NCBI RefSeq assembly: GCF_039542385.1
Contig: NZ_BAABIA010000001.1
Location: forward strand, 310,001 to 374,000
Direction of reading: 5' to 3'
DNA from: Prosthecobacter algae
GTDB lineage: Bacteria > Verrucomicrobiota > Verrucomicrobiia > Verrucomicrobiales > Verrucomicrobiaceae
DNA length: 64,000 bases
This document shows positions 7,165-16,019 of the stretch, one piece after another; position 1 is the stretch's first letter, and every line of letters begins with the position of its first letter. The position numbers and the translations under genes were made by a program. Below the pieces are notes generated by a model. It was not told the DNA's origin. It saw only the letters and a program-made list of their open reading frames with translations, and made no database searches.

Positions 7165-8517
7165 TTACTTCAACTTTGCCAAGGCTTCTTCGGCCAGCTT
7201 GCGGGCTTTGGGCTGGTTGAGTTTGGGGTTGCTGGCGGAGGTGAAGTCCGCTCGTGCTTTTTCTAAATTGCCGAGAGCAGCATGAGCGCGGCCACGGTTG
7301 TAGAGGATGTAGGCATCTGCGGGATCTAGGGCCTGGGCGGTATCAAAGGCGGCGATGGCTTCTGGAGCGTGGCCCAGGAGGAGCAGGGCGTCGCCATGGC
7401 GATTGTGCGCCTTGGCCTGGAAAGGCTGGTAGCTTTCGTGGGTGGAGGGCAGACACAGGGCCAGCACCCGCAACACCTGCTGGCAGTTCGTTGCCGCAGT
7501 TTCGACTTTCGGGCCTCCTGTGGTGGCCTCCTTGAGGTTTTCTTTGGCCTGTTCCAGCAGGAGTCCCAGAGGTTCGGCGGCATAGGCTCCGGGGCCTTGG
7601 GCTTCAGCTACGGAGAGCAGGGCATCGGCACATTCTTCGGCCATGCCTGCTTTGGCGAGATTCATGATCTGAGTCTGGCTGGGGATGACGGGTGCCGTAT
7701 TTGGCATGGCGGGGGCAGGGGCTGCAGAAGCCCCGGCGATGTAAATGTCATCTCCGATGAGACGGGAGTATTCAGCCGGGATCTGGCCTCCTTGGGAGCG
7801 TTCAAGCACGCCTGCGCGGGTGCGTTTGAAGACTTGCTCAATGGTTAGGCCGGGTGTGCTGAGATGCTTCAGCCATTCTTCGGTGTAGAGGCCATGGGTG
7901 CCATCTCCATCCAGGGCCGTTTGACCGGCATCGGTGGCAAAGGCGATGAGGGAGCCCGCAGGCGGTTTCATTTCATTCAGTCCCCCCGGAGCGGCGGCAT
8001 CGCGGGTGCGCCCGGTTCGGCTGAGGGCGGTGGTGCGGCAGGCATCCAGGATGACGAGATTGCAGCGCGCGCCAGCGGTGCTCATGTCCGCCACGGCCTG
8101 CTCCACATTGAACAGGCGGGTTTCAGCCAGCAGACGCAGGGTGATGTCATCCGCGCCTTCAGGGCTGTAGCCGGACTTTAAAGGGATGAGGTAATTGGAA
8201 CCTGCCACGGCGATGCCATGCCCGGCAAAGTAAAACAGGGCCACCTCAGCCCCGGCCAAAGTGCTGCGAAATTCGAGCACCGCTTTGAGCAATTGGTCGC
8301 GGGTGACATTGTGTTTTTCAATGACCGCAAAACCAAGTTCACGAAGAGTTTTGGCCACGGCCTTCGCGTCATTCGAGGTGTTGCGCAGGGGGCCCACCAG
8401 GGGTTCATAGCGGGCATTGCCGATGACCAGGGCCGTGCGTCTATTGGCCTCGGTGGCCGCCTGCAAATTCAGGGATAACAGGCAGAGGCCCAAAAAAAGG
8501 TGGATGCAGAGATTCAT
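7165..8517 (-). CDS. Exported caspase-like peptidase (C14) with TPR tail
   Basis: Starting at 8517 gives about 450 residues and a signal peptide (MNLCIHLFLGLCLLSLNLQA). The caspase-like p20 fold follows: RTALVIGNARY, the catalytic His in YFAGHG (His100) and the catalytic Cys in LVILDACR (Cys160). A Pro/Ala linker leads to a C-terminal region with at least one TPR pair (HGDALLLLGHAPEAIAAFDT and the following repeat). Bacterial C14 proteins are metacaspase/orthocaspase relatives that usually cut after Arg or Lys. The partner or substrate is unknown. An upstream start at 8532 is possible; the longer frame to 8682 would obscure the signal peptide. It is divergent from the NlpC-like lipoprotein. 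Confidence 0.82.
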   Translation of the reverse strand: MNLCIHLFLGLCLLSLNLQAATEANRRTALVIGNARYEPLVGPLRNTSNDAKAVAKTLRELGFAVIEKHNVTRDQLLKAVLEFRSTLAGAEVALFYFAGHGIAVAGSNYLIPLKSGYSPEGADDITLRLLAETRLFNVEQAVADMSTAGARCNLVILDACRTTALSRTGRTRDAAAPGGLNEMKPPAGSLIAFATDAGQTALDGDGTHGLYTEEWLKHLSTPGLTIEQVFKRTRAGVLERSQGGQIPAEYSRLIGDDIYIAGASAAPAPAMPNTAPVIPSQTQIMNLAKAGMAEECADALLSVAEAQGPGAYAAEPLGLLLEQAKENLKEATTGGPKVETAATNCQQVLRVLALCLPSTHESYQPFQAKAHNRHGDALLLLGHAPEAIAAFDTAQALDPADAYILYNRGRAHAALGNLEKARADFTSASNPKLNQPKARKLAEEALAKLK

Positions 8518-8610
8518 GCAGGGGGAGGGCATGGCTGCCATTGCAAGCCAGAGTCCGGCACAGTATGAGACAGGCACGCACGGCGGCAAGCCCCAACGTT
8601 TTTCCATTCC

Positions 8611-9441
8611 ATGCATCCCGCTTCTGTTTTGCTCTCGCTGTGTTTTCTGACTCTGGTTTCTTGCCAAACGGCGGTCCCTCAATCAGCGGCTCCGGCACTG
8701 GTGCCGGGAAATGCGAATGCACCCTCACAAATCACGCCGACGGAGGCCCTGGCGATTGCGGAGCGTTACAGCACCCACCCTTGGCGGCCCTTTGCCCGCA
8801 ATATTTTGCATGGGGAAGATGGTGCTGGGGTGGTGGTCAATACCCCTGATATTAGCCTGAAAGATCCTCCTGAGAGAGCCGGTTGGTGGCTGCCGGGAGA
8901 GGTGAACCGGGGCATACCATACAAGTGGGGTGGCTTTGATGAGCCGGTCGCCTTTGACCGTGCCATTGCTGAGGGGGCTGCAGGTGGGGATGTCTCCTCA
9001 CCTGCCAAACGCAGGGCCGACAATGCGGCTGTCAGCGCAGCGGCGGCGGGGGTGGATTGCTCCGGGTTTGTCTCCCGCTGCCTGAAATTGCCGACGGTGC
9101 ATGACACATCCCAGTTGCCCTCGGTCTGCTACCCGCTGGAGGCAGCGAACCTGCGTCCTGGAGATCTGCTGAACATTCCCAAAAAACACGTGGTGCTCTG
9201 TGCGGGATGGGCCCGACCTGACAAGAGCTGGATCTACTATTATGAAACCGGGGGCAGCCCAGACTACTGGAAACCTGGGCTGAAGGAGGCACCTCTGGCG
9301 GCGATGCTGGCCCTGGGATACCAGCCTCTGCGTTATCGCGGCATGGCCTATGAGCCGACCACTTCAGGCAAGGAGGTGCTGACGCGATCCATCCGCACGC
9401 GGGTGGCGACCGTGACAGAACCGACGGTGGGTGAACCCTGA
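8611..9441 (+). CDS. NlpC/P60-like cysteine hydrolase lipoprotein
   Basis: A 276-residue protein with a lipoprotein signal (LTLVSC, Cys18). Its catalytic region has an IPYKWGG approach motif (102-108), a Cys in GVDCSGFVSRCL (Cys150) and a His in IPKKHVVLCAGW (His193), the order and spacing of NlpC/P60 peptidases that cut peptidoglycan stems. An insert of about 35 residues between KWGG and DCSGF is longer than usual. The C-terminus after residue 250 is unstructured. It should act at the outer or inner membrane in the periplasm. It is divergent from the caspase-like gene. Confidence 0.8.
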   Translation: MHPASVLLSLCFLTLVSCQTAVPQSAAPALVPGNANAPSQITPTEALAIAERYSTHPWRPFARNILHGEDGAGVVVNTPDISLKDPPERAGWWLPGEVNRGIPYKWGGFDEPVAFDRAIAEGAAGGDVSSPAKRRADNAAVSAAAAGVDCSGFVSRCLKLPTVHDTSQLPSVCYPLEAANLRPGDLLNIPKKHVVLCAGWARPDKSWIYYYETGGSPDYWKPGLKEAPLAAMLALGYQPLRYRGMAYEPTTSGKEVLTRSIRTRVATVTEPTVGEP

Positions 9442-9495
9442 GATGGAGCGCAGGCTTGCGAGGGGTGGGGCTGCTCGGCATGATGGACGGCATCT

Positions 9496-10155
9496 ATGAC
9501 TTCTGCCATTATCGTTGCCGCCGGTAGCAGCCGCCGGATGGGATTTAACAAGCTGCTGGCCCCGCTAGCGGGCGTGCCGGTGTTGCATCGTACGTTAGGC
9601 CAGTTTCAGACCTGTGCGGAGGTGGGGGAAATCCTTGTCGTCGCAGGGGACGAAGTGCGGGCCGTCGTGGAAACGTGGCGGGCAGATTTTCCCAAGCTGG
9701 TGGCCATACTCCCTGGTGGAGCGGAACGGCATCTTTCCGTCTGGGCTGGGCTGCAGGCCTGTGCGGCGGTCAGTGACGTGGTGGCGGTGCATGATGGGGC
9801 GCGGCCCTTGATTCAACCGGAGCAAATCACCCGCTGCATCGAGGCGGCGCGCAGTCTGGCCGCCGTGGCCTGTGCACGACCGATGACGGAGACGATCAAA
9901 CGGGTGGATGCGGCGGGCCGCATCACGGAATCTCTGGACCGCACGGGCGTGTGGGTGATGGAGACACCGCAGGTATTCCAGCGTGATCTGCTGGTGCGGG
10001 CTTATGAAGCGGTGATTCGTGATGCTGCCCTGGTGACGGATGAAGTTTCCGCCGTGCAGCATGTGGGCGAGGTAGTCTCCGTGGTGGAAAACACCTCGCC
10101 CAATCCTAAGATCACCTTTCCGGCAGATTTGACCCTGGCGGAAAGGTTTCTGTGA
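9496..10155 (+). CDS. ispD: 2-C-methyl-D-erythritol 4-phosphate cytidylyltransferase
   Basis: A 219-residue protein of normal IspD length. It converts MEP and CTP to CDP-methylerythritol in the non-mevalonate isoprenoid pathway, in the cytoplasm. The signature is the N-terminal nucleotide-binding loop AAGSSRRMGFNKLLAPL, followed by VAVHDGARPLI and TPQVF, both diagnostic. The C-terminal ALVTDEVSAVQHVG segment fits the family. It follows the NlpC-like gene by 54 bp and converges with the oxidoreductase, 7 bp between stops. Confidence 0.93.
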   Translation: MTSAIIVAAGSSRRMGFNKLLAPLAGVPVLHRTLGQFQTCAEVGEILVVAGDEVRAVVETWRADFPKLVAILPGGAERHLSVWAGLQACAAVSDVVAVHDGARPLIQPEQITRCIEAARSLAAVACARPMTETIKRVDAAGRITESLDRTGVWVMETPQVFQRDLLVRAYEAVIRDAALVTDEVSAVQHVGEVVSVVENTSPNPKITFPADLTLAERFL

Positions 10156-10162
10156 GGCGCGG

Positions 10163-11500
10163 TCAGATCTCGGTGCCGGGGCGATACTGGCGTTTCACCA
10201 AGGCATTGGCTGCCTCGCTGTTGGTGATCTTCAGGGCTGGGGCATCCCACTTGAGGTCTTCATTGGGGAAGGCGCTGGCGAGACATCCCAGCAGCACTGC
10301 TTCGGTGAGCGGCCCGGCGTAGTCGAAGTTGGCTGAGGGTTTCTGGCTGCCACCTTTGAGGCAACAGTCGATGAAGTCGGCCCAGTGGTCGCGAGGCTCC
10401 AGCTTCGGATATTTGAAGCCGGTGAACTTGTCGCGAGGGTAGAGCAGCGGGGTGCTGGTGTGGGGGGAAAGAAGGACTCCTTCGGTGCCGATGTAGATGC
10501 TACCCTGGCCTGGGAATTTGGCGGGATCTGCCAGCGCCATGACCTCGGCAGGCGGGCGGGCATTGCCATCGTACCAAGTGACTTTGACGGTGTCGGCGGC
10601 GGTGTGGGCGGTGCCTTTGAAGGTGTATTCCACCACGGCATCAATGGCCCAGTTGGTGGCATTGAGCGGAGCGGGACCTTTAGATTTCACACCGATAGGA
10701 GCGGCGAGATCCAGCGCGCGGAACCAGCCGCTGAACATGTGGCAGCCCATGTCACCGAGGGTGCCGGTGCCAAAGTCGCGGCGTTTGCGCCATTGGCCGG
10801 GGTGGTAATAACCTTCGATGTAGGGGCGGTCGGTAGCGGTGCCCAGCCACTTCTGCCAGTCGAACTGAGCTGGCACGGGATCGGACTTCTGGGGCACGGG
10901 ATCCATGTCGCCCCAGAACTTGTTGGAGAAGGTGTGCACTTCTTTGACCTTGCCGATGGTGCCCTGCTGGATGATGGCCACGGCGAGTCGCTCCGTGAAG
11001 GACGAGGAAACCTGGATGCCCATCTGCGTCATCACGCCGGTTTCACGAGCCTTGAGCATGAGCTTGCGGCATTCATGCAGGTTTTGCGCCAGGGGTTTCT
11101 GTCCATAAACATGCTTGCCGAGTTCCATGGCCTTCAGCCCCATTGGGCCGTGCATGTGATCGGGAGTGGAGACGTTGACGGAGTCAATATTGCCAGCTTC
11201 CTTTTCCAGCATCTCCTGCCAGTCCTGGTAACACTTGGCGTTAGGCCATTTTTTCTTGATCTGGTCAAACTTGCGCGTGTCCACATCGCACACGGCGGCC
11301 AGTTCCCAGAGGGGGTGGTTGGACATGGCGGTCATGTCCGCCATGGACATGCCTGCAGCTCCAAAGGCGGCGTGGCGCAGCTTGCCGTTCGGGGAGGCGG
11401 CACGCATGCCGGTGGTGATAAACGGTGCGGCAAACAGAGTGCCGGTGGCCTGGGTGAGGAAGCGGCGGCGGGTGAGGCTGGCAGAGAGTGGCGGTGTCAT
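10163..11500 (-). CDS. Tat-exported Gfo/Idh/MocA-family oxidoreductase
   Basis: About 445 residues. The N-terminus MTPPLSASLTRRRFLTQATG is a twin-arginine signal. The NAD(P)-binding domain follows (RHAAFGAAGMSMADM, DVDTRKFDQ), then the GKHVYGQKPLAQNLHE segment with the family's conserved EKP-like Lys (here QKP), and a C-terminal sugar-binding domain (GTGTLGDMGCHMFSG). Members oxidise or isomerise sugars and cyclitols. Exported forms with tight NAD are abundant in Verrucomicrobiota and Planctomycetota that degrade polysaccharides. The alternative start at 11524 adds eight residues. It sits alone, downstream of a terminator. Confidence 0.88.
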   Translation of the reverse strand: MTPPLSASLTRRRFLTQATGTLFAAPFITTGMRAASPNGKLRHAAFGAAGMSMADMTAMSNHPLWELAAVCDVDTRKFDQIKKKWPNAKCYQDWQEMLEKEAGNIDSVNVSTPDHMHGPMGLKAMELGKHVYGQKPLAQNLHECRKLMLKARETGVMTQMGIQVSSSFTERLAVAIIQQGTIGKVKEVHTFSNKFWGDMDPVPQKSDPVPAQFDWQKWLGTATDRPYIEGYYHPGQWRKRRDFGTGTLGDMGCHMFSGWFRALDLAAPIGVKSKGPAPLNATNWAIDAVVEYTFKGTAHTAADTVKVTWYDGNARPPAEVMALADPAKFPGQGSIYIGTEGVLLSPHTSTPLLYPRDKFTGFKYPKLEPRDHWADFIDCCLKGGSQKPSANFDYAGPLTEAVLLGCLASAFPNEDLKWDAPALKITNSEAANALVKRQYRPGTEI

Positions 11501-11544
11501 GTCGGTAAGAGGCTTTACGGGCATTCAGGGTCTGATCTTCAGCA

Positions 11545-11581
11545 CAAAAAAGGCCGGATCTCTGGGGAAGAGATCCGGCCT
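11545..11581 (-). terminator. Rho-independent terminator, minus strand
   Basis: Perfect 13-bp GC-rich stem (11551-11563 with 11569-11581), 5-nt loop, followed on the minus strand by six T residues (11546-11551 are A on the plus strand). It ends the transcript of the anchored protein gene whose stop is at 11604. Confidence 0.9.
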
Positions 11582-11603
11582 GCTTAATCAAGGGTGGTGC
11601 GGG

Positions 11604-13136
11604 TTACTCAGTCTTCTTTTTCTTGAAGGCGAGGATGCCGAACAGAACCAGGAGTGCCCCCATGCCGACCATGATGTAGGTCTGCACATTGGACTCCTCC
11701 GCAGGCGGTGCGTAAACCGGGGCTGCGACAGGTGCCTGAACCTGTGGGGCAGGGGCGACTGCGGGGCGCTGCTGAACAGCAGGATTCGTGGCTGGGACTG
11801 CTGCAGGAGCTACAGCAGGTGTGGTGACTGGAACGGCGGCTGCGCCTGGAGCGGGTGCCGCGCCTGGGGCGGCCATGGCGGGTGCGGCAGCAGGGACGGT
11901 AGCTGGAGCGGCAGTACCTGGAGCTGCGGCTGGCTGACCGCCATTGCTGGCTGCGAGAATGCGGGCCACACGATCATCCACGGAAGAGGATGTCTGACCC
12001 GTGACAGCGGAGGAACCACTGACTGGTGCAGGGCCGGAGCTGCCCTTGCGGACGAGTTCCCCATAAAGCTTCAGGAGCTGGGCCTTGAGATCGGCAACGA
12101 TTTCGCGGTACTCGGTCACGTTGGAGAAACCCTGCACACGCTCGTAAGCGGCAGCACCACCAGCGTAATCGCCTTCGCCGATCTTACGGTAAACGGCGAC
12201 GAAAGCTTCATTGCGGACTTTCATTTCCTCCAAGTTAGTGGCTTCCAACTTAGTCAGCTCGCCAACGACGACCTTTTGCGCCGCGAGGATGCTGGGGAGG
12301 TCATACTTGTAAGGTTCGATCCAGCGGACATTGGCGCGGCGCTGGGCATCGGACTGGGCGCGCCATTTGCCTTTTTCGTCATCAATGGCTGCCTTGGTAC
12401 GCTGTTTATCGGTATCAGCGAGTTTTTTGAGACCATCTTCCCGCTGCTTCAGCAGAGCTGGCTGTTCCAGGGCCATTTTGGAAAGCTGAGCACCAAGCTT
12501 CTCCATGCAAATCTTGGCATCGGCAACGACGGCCGGATAATAGGTGGATGCCGTGTAAGGGGGGCGTGATTTGGAGAACTTGTCAAAGATGGTAAGAGCT
12601 TCCGTCCATTCGAATTTGGCCATCTGAGCCTTCATCTCTTCATGAAGCTTGTAGGCCTGGATGTTGTATTGCTCACCCTTGGCCTCACCTGCGTTCAGCC
12701 AGCGACCTTCCATCTTGAGTTCGCCGTTGGAGACGCGCTTTTTCTCTTCCTGGAGGGTCGTCGCGATACCTTCAGCTTCTTTGGCTTCGGGTGTGCCCTG
12801 GTATTTGTTGATGAAGGGGCGGACACGATCCTGGATAAGCTGCTCATACTTGTCGGCAGGAATAAGGTCCTCCGTAGGAATCAGCTTTTTGAGCTCGATC
12901 AGTTCCACTTCCTGAGGGGTCTGTTTGATGACCTGCTGAATCTCGGTCATCTGGAAGTCTTTTTCGTCCCAGATTTTGGGGGTCAGGCGGTACTTCATCC
13001 GAATAGCCGTCGGGCTTTCGTTCAGGATGTTGCCTTCGACTTTGGTGCCGTTTTTGAGGATCAAGATGTCAGCTTGGAGGAGGGACGTGCCGCAAAGGAA
13101 CGCCAGCATGGCGATGCGGGATCGGCTAAGTTTCAT
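11604..13136 (-). CDS. Exported protein with C-terminal membrane anchor (PTPDL-like)
   Basis: A 510-residue protein. A signal peptide (residues 1-22) is followed by a small beta domain, DILILKNGTKVEGNI, resembling Sm-like or SLA1-like folds, then by IPTEDLIPADKYEQLI. This combination matches proteins I associate with the verrucomicrobial 'PTPDL' family, though that name is from memory. About 250 charged helical residues come next, then a Pro/Ala-rich linker of roughly 90 residues (about 385-475). A C-terminal transmembrane helix (YIMVGMGALLVLFGILAF) ends in KKKKTE. This suggests a periplasmic or surface-exposed protein held in the inner membrane by its tail. Its partners are unknown. Confidence 0.7.
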   Translation of the reverse strand: MKLSRSRIAMLAFLCGTSLLQADILILKNGTKVEGNILNESPTAIRMKYRLTPKIWDEKDFQMTEIQQVIKQTPQEVELIELKKLIPTEDLIPADKYEQLIQDRVRPFINKYQGTPEAKEAEGIATTLQEEKKRVSNGELKMEGRWLNAGEAKGEQYNIQAYKLHEEMKAQMAKFEWTEALTIFDKFSKSRPPYTASTYYPAVVADAKICMEKLGAQLSKMALEQPALLKQREDGLKKLADTDKQRTKAAIDDEKGKWRAQSDAQRRANVRWIEPYKYDLPSILAAQKVVVGELTKLEATNLEEMKVRNEAFVAVYRKIGEGDYAGGAAAYERVQGFSNVTEYREIVADLKAQLLKLYGELVRKGSSGPAPVSGSSAVTGQTSSSVDDRVARILAASNGGQPAAAPGTAAPATVPAAAPAMAAPGAAPAPGAAAVPVTTPAVAPAAVPATNPAVQQRPAVAPAPQVQAPVAAPVYAPPAEESNVQTYIMVGMGALLVLFGILAFKKKKTE

Positions 13137-13293
13137 GGCTCAGTGTGGGAAGTGGGGTATGAAGTGCAGGACGGGAAATCCCCGCCGAATTTGTGAATTA
13201 AATCTGGATTCGTTTCCTGAGTAAAGAGTGAATCCTCTCCATTTGGCCTTAAAGTGCAGGCTGTAGCGATTGCCAGTGCCGTTTTGGGGATGG

Positions 13294-14328
13294 TCAGCCG
13301 CGCAGCCACTCCTCGCGGTGACGGGCCACAAAGGCATCATCGTTCAAGTGTGGGTACGCGGCATAAACACGGTCGATTTCCTCAAATTGGCCCGGACTGA
13401 GGGTTTCTTTTTCGTCCAGGCACCAAAGACCTTCCAAGAGGCCCTGGCGGCGCAGCACTTCGTGCAGGCCGGCGATGCATCCGCGAAAGCCGTTGGCGGC
13501 ATCGAAGAAGGCCGCGTTACTGTCGGTCACTTCCTGTCCGAGCTGGAGTAGGGCTGGTGAGGCGGGCTCCATCTTGCAGCGGTCGAGCAGTCCCACAGCC
13601 TTGTGCGCCCAGACCGACCAGTGTCCCAGCAGCCCGCCGACGATGCGTCTTTCTTGCCCGTTGATTTTAAAGGGAGTGATGAGGTCGGCGACGATGTTGT
13701 CATCATTGCCAGTGTAGAGGGCGATGTCATCCCGGCCAGCCTCCACAACGGCACGGACGACATCGAAGGTCTGGTACCGGTTGAAAGGGGCGATTTTGAT
13801 GGCGACGACATTTTCAATCTCCGCAAATCGGCGCCAAAAAGAGTAGGACAGCACGCGGCCTCCGACACAGGGCTGAAGGTAAAAGCCAATCACCGGAATC
13901 TCCTGGGAGACGGCGCGGCAGTGGGCGATCAGGGCGTCCTCCGTGCTGTGGCTGAGGGCGGCCAGGCTAAGCAGGCCCGCGTGATAGCCCAGTTCCCGCA
14001 AGAGGACTGCCTCACCCACGGCCTGGGCCGTTTGTCCGCAGATGCCTGCGATCCTCACTAGAGGTCGGGAGCAGCGGTCCATCTCTTCGGCGGCCAGTGT
14101 GAGGACAGGTTTGAAGAGTCCGACCGCAGGGTCTCGTATGGCAAACTGGGTGGTGTGTACGCCGACGGCCAGCCCGCCTACGCCTGCTGCCAAATAGTAG
14201 CGGGTGAGGGCGCGCTGGCGTCGCTCATCAAGCTTTCGTTGGGGATTGAGCGCCAGGGGGTGGGCTGGAATGGCCAGGCCCTGCCGCAAAAGGTGGCGGA
14301 GGTCAGAATTTTCCATCGCGTGTTTCAA
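13294..14328 (-). CDS. Dihydrodipicolinate synthase-family (DapA/NAL) aldolase
   Basis: A 344-residue TIM-barrel lyase of the DapA/NanA family. Visible features are GLAIPAHPLAL near the N-terminus, a catalytic-Tyr motif IGFYLQPCVGG and the Schiff-base Lys in VVAIKIAPFNRYQ. The usual GTTGE phosphate motif is replaced by GVHTTQF, so the substrate is probably not that of DapA; pyruvate or 2-keto-acid aldol chemistry is likely. Its start overlaps the end of the upstream epimerase gene by 26 bp (14316 would shorten the overlap to 14 bp), so the two are translationally coupled and probably handle the same metabolite. Confidence 0.82.
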   Translation of the reverse strand: MKHAMENSDLRHLLRQGLAIPAHPLALNPQRKLDERRQRALTRYYLAAGVGGLAVGVHTTQFAIRDPAVGLFKPVLTLAAEEMDRCSRPLVRIAGICGQTAQAVGEAVLLRELGYHAGLLSLAALSHSTEDALIAHCRAVSQEIPVIGFYLQPCVGGRVLSYSFWRRFAEIENVVAIKIAPFNRYQTFDVVRAVVEAGRDDIALYTGNDDNIVADLITPFKINGQERRIVGGLLGHWSVWAHKAVGLLDRCKMEPASPALLQLGQEVTDSNAAFFDAANGFRGCIAGLHEVLRRQGLLEGLWCLDEKETLSPGQFEEIDRVYAAYPHLNDDAFVARHREEWLRG

Positions 14329-15331
14329 AGTGAGTGGGTTTCCCCAGCGAGGCCCCGCCCTGGCGTACCCATTCGGCCGTGGCGGAGATCATTTCCTCCA
14401 TCGTAACCGTGGGCGGGCCAAACCAGTCGTAGGACAGGGAGGCATCGAAGAGCCAGGCGGTGGTGCCCTCCTGGCCGATGATGGTTGGTTCGCGGCCCAG
14501 AAGTCGGCCAAATTGCTCCGCCAGATGGCGAATGGATACGCGCTCTAGGCCAGTGACATTGAGGGCACAGGGCGGGCAGGAGGTGCGGGAAAGGCACTGG
14601 ATTGCCCGGGCATTTGCATCCCCCTGCCAGATGACATTGGCATAGCCCATGGTGACGTCCACAGGTAGGCCTTGAGCCACTTTCTGGGCGACGTCATGAA
14701 GCACGCCGTAGCGCAGATCAATCGCGTAGCTGAGCCGGAACATCAGGGCTGGAGTGCCGTTTTTGTTGGAAAAGTGGGTGAAGATGCGTTCCCGACCGAC
14801 GCAGGAGTTCGCGTAGTCCCCAGGGGGATCCAGGGGATCTCCTTCGCGCGAGCCGGTGCCTGCCACGGTGGACAGGGGGTAAACACAGGCCGTGGAGAAG
14901 ACAACGATGCGGGAGCGGGCAAAACGCTCGGCCACGATGGCGGGAACGAGGGTATTCATCACCCAGGTCAGTTCCGGGGCATCCTGGGTGCCGAATTTTT
15001 GTCCGGCCATAAAAATGATATTGGGCACCTCCGGCAGGGCCTGGACGGAGGCACGGTCCAGGAGGTCGCAGGCGAGGGTTTGGACGCCATGCTGCTGGAG
15101 CTCGGCCACTGCGGTCGGGGTGGAGAACCTGGAGACGGCCAAAACTTGGCGCTCTTTTTGACCCAGAGCATCCAGCCCGCGACGGATCATGCGGGCGAGG
15201 GAAGGGCCCATTTTACCACCTGCGCCTAGGACCATGAAATCGCCCTCCAAATCGCGTAAAGTCTCCAGGACACCGGGCGTCGGCTGGCTGAGCTGGTCTT
15301 CAAGGTCGGCGTGGTTCAGCAGTGGCTTCAT
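14303..15331 (-). CDS. NAD-dependent epimerase/dehydratase (SDR family)
   Basis: About 342 residues from the start MKPLLNHADLEDQL (15331). A Rossmann motif is seen as FMVLGAGGKMGPSLARM, and an SDR catalytic Ser plus Tyr region as VVFSTACVYPL with the downstream GDYANSCVGRERIF. There the usual YxxxK is replaced by YANSCVG..., so the catalytic Tyr-Lys pair is not clearly conserved. It is the upstream partner of the overlapping DapA-like gene. Similar epimerase/DapA pairs occur in Planctomycetota and Verrucomicrobiota sugar-acid loci. The substrate is unknown. The longer frame to 15388 is unlikely. Confidence 0.8.
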   Translation of the reverse strand: MKPLLNHADLEDQLSQPTPGVLETLRDLEGDFMVLGAGGKMGPSLARMIRRGLDALGQKERQVLAVSRFSTPTAVAELQQHGVQTLACDLLDRASVQALPEVPNIIFMAGQKFGTQDAPELTWVMNTLVPAIVAERFARSRIVVFSTACVYPLSTVAGTGSREGDPLDPPGDYANSCVGRERIFTHFSNKNGTPALMFRLSYAIDLRYGVLHDVAQKVAQGLPVDVTMGYANVIWQGDANARAIQCLSRTSCPPCALNVTGLERVSIRHLAEQFGRLLGREPTIIGQEGTTAWLFDASLSYDWFGPPTVTMEEMISATAEWVRQGGASLGKPTHFETRDGKF

Positions 15332-15418
15332 GGTGAATGTATCCAGATACAGCAGGCGGGCATGCTTTGTGCATGTTATTGTCACCACTATGCACGCGAA
15401 AAAAAGTGAGATTCCTTC

Positions 15419-15447
15419 TTGCCAGATCGCTGCCGAATTTGATAACT
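15419..15447 (+). promoter_or_regulatory. Candidate sigma-70-type promoter for the TIGR04073-type gene
   Basis: TTGCCA (15419-15424) and GATAAC/ATAACT (15441-15447) are spaced 16-17 bp, close to consensus -35 and -10 boxes. It ends 12 bp before the ATG, giving a very short or absent leader. Suggestive only. Confidence 0.35.
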
Positions 15448-15459
15448 CTCTTTGACCGC

Positions 15460-15879
15460 ATGAAAAATCGCATCGCCCTCACCATTCTCGCCGCCCTGAC
15501 GCTCTGCGGCGTCGCCGTCGCCGACATCCAGTCGCCTCCTGGACATCACTATAACTGGAGCCGCAAACTGAGCCGTGGCGTTGGCAACGTCCTCTACGGA
15601 TGGACCGAGCCTTTCAATGTCTGGCAGCGCACGGTTGAGACCGATGGTGCCCATGCCGCTTTTGCCGACTTCTTCATTGAAGGTGTGAAGCGCATCACCG
15701 TCCGCGCCGGTTACGGTGTGTATGAAATGGCCACTTTCCCGCTGCCATCCTGGAAGCTGACCTATCGTCCGCCTTACTACCGCAAGGCTCAGATCGATCC
15801 ATGGTGGGGCTACACGGAGTTCTCTCCACAGATGGGCTTTGTGTCCCAGTCTGATTACAGCCGCACTCAGGGCTGGTAA
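15460..15879 (+). CDS. Small exported protein of the TIGR04073 (exosortase-associated) type
   Basis: A 139-residue protein with a clean signal peptide (MKNRIALTILAALTLCGVAVA, cleavage near residue 21). The mature part begins with NWSRKLSRGVGNVLYGWTEPFNVW, the signature of the TIGR04073 family of exported proteins, first noted in genomes with exosortase/PEP-CTERM systems. The rest is aromatic-rich (PYYRKAQIDPWWGYTEFSP). No catalytic motif is visible; a structural envelope role is possible. It stands alone, with a candidate promoter before it and a strong terminator 24 bp after it. No exosortase is seen in this window. Confidence 0.78.
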   Translation: MKNRIALTILAALTLCGVAVADIQSPPGHHYNWSRKLSRGVGNVLYGWTEPFNVWQRTVETDGAHAAFADFFIEGVKRITVRAGYGVYEMATFPLPSWKLTYRPPYYRKAQIDPWWGYTEFSPQMGFVSQSDYSRTQGW

Positions 15880-15902
15880 TTGATTTAGGAGTAACCTTTG
15901 AG

Positions 15903-15931
15903 AGCGCAGGCTGAAAAGCCTGCGCTTTTTT
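15903..15931 (+). terminator. Rho-independent terminator
   Basis: 10-bp perfect stem (15903-15912 with 15917-15926), GAAA loop and a run of T residues, 24 bp after the stop of the TIGR04073-type gene. Confidence 0.92.
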
Positions 15932-16019
15932 ATGTCTGGATCACCGCCTGGAGGGGGCGATGCCCAGAGTGGAAATGGGTCCTGGTAAAAGGCTGCCCAT
16001 GCAGTCTGCAGTTGCTTAT

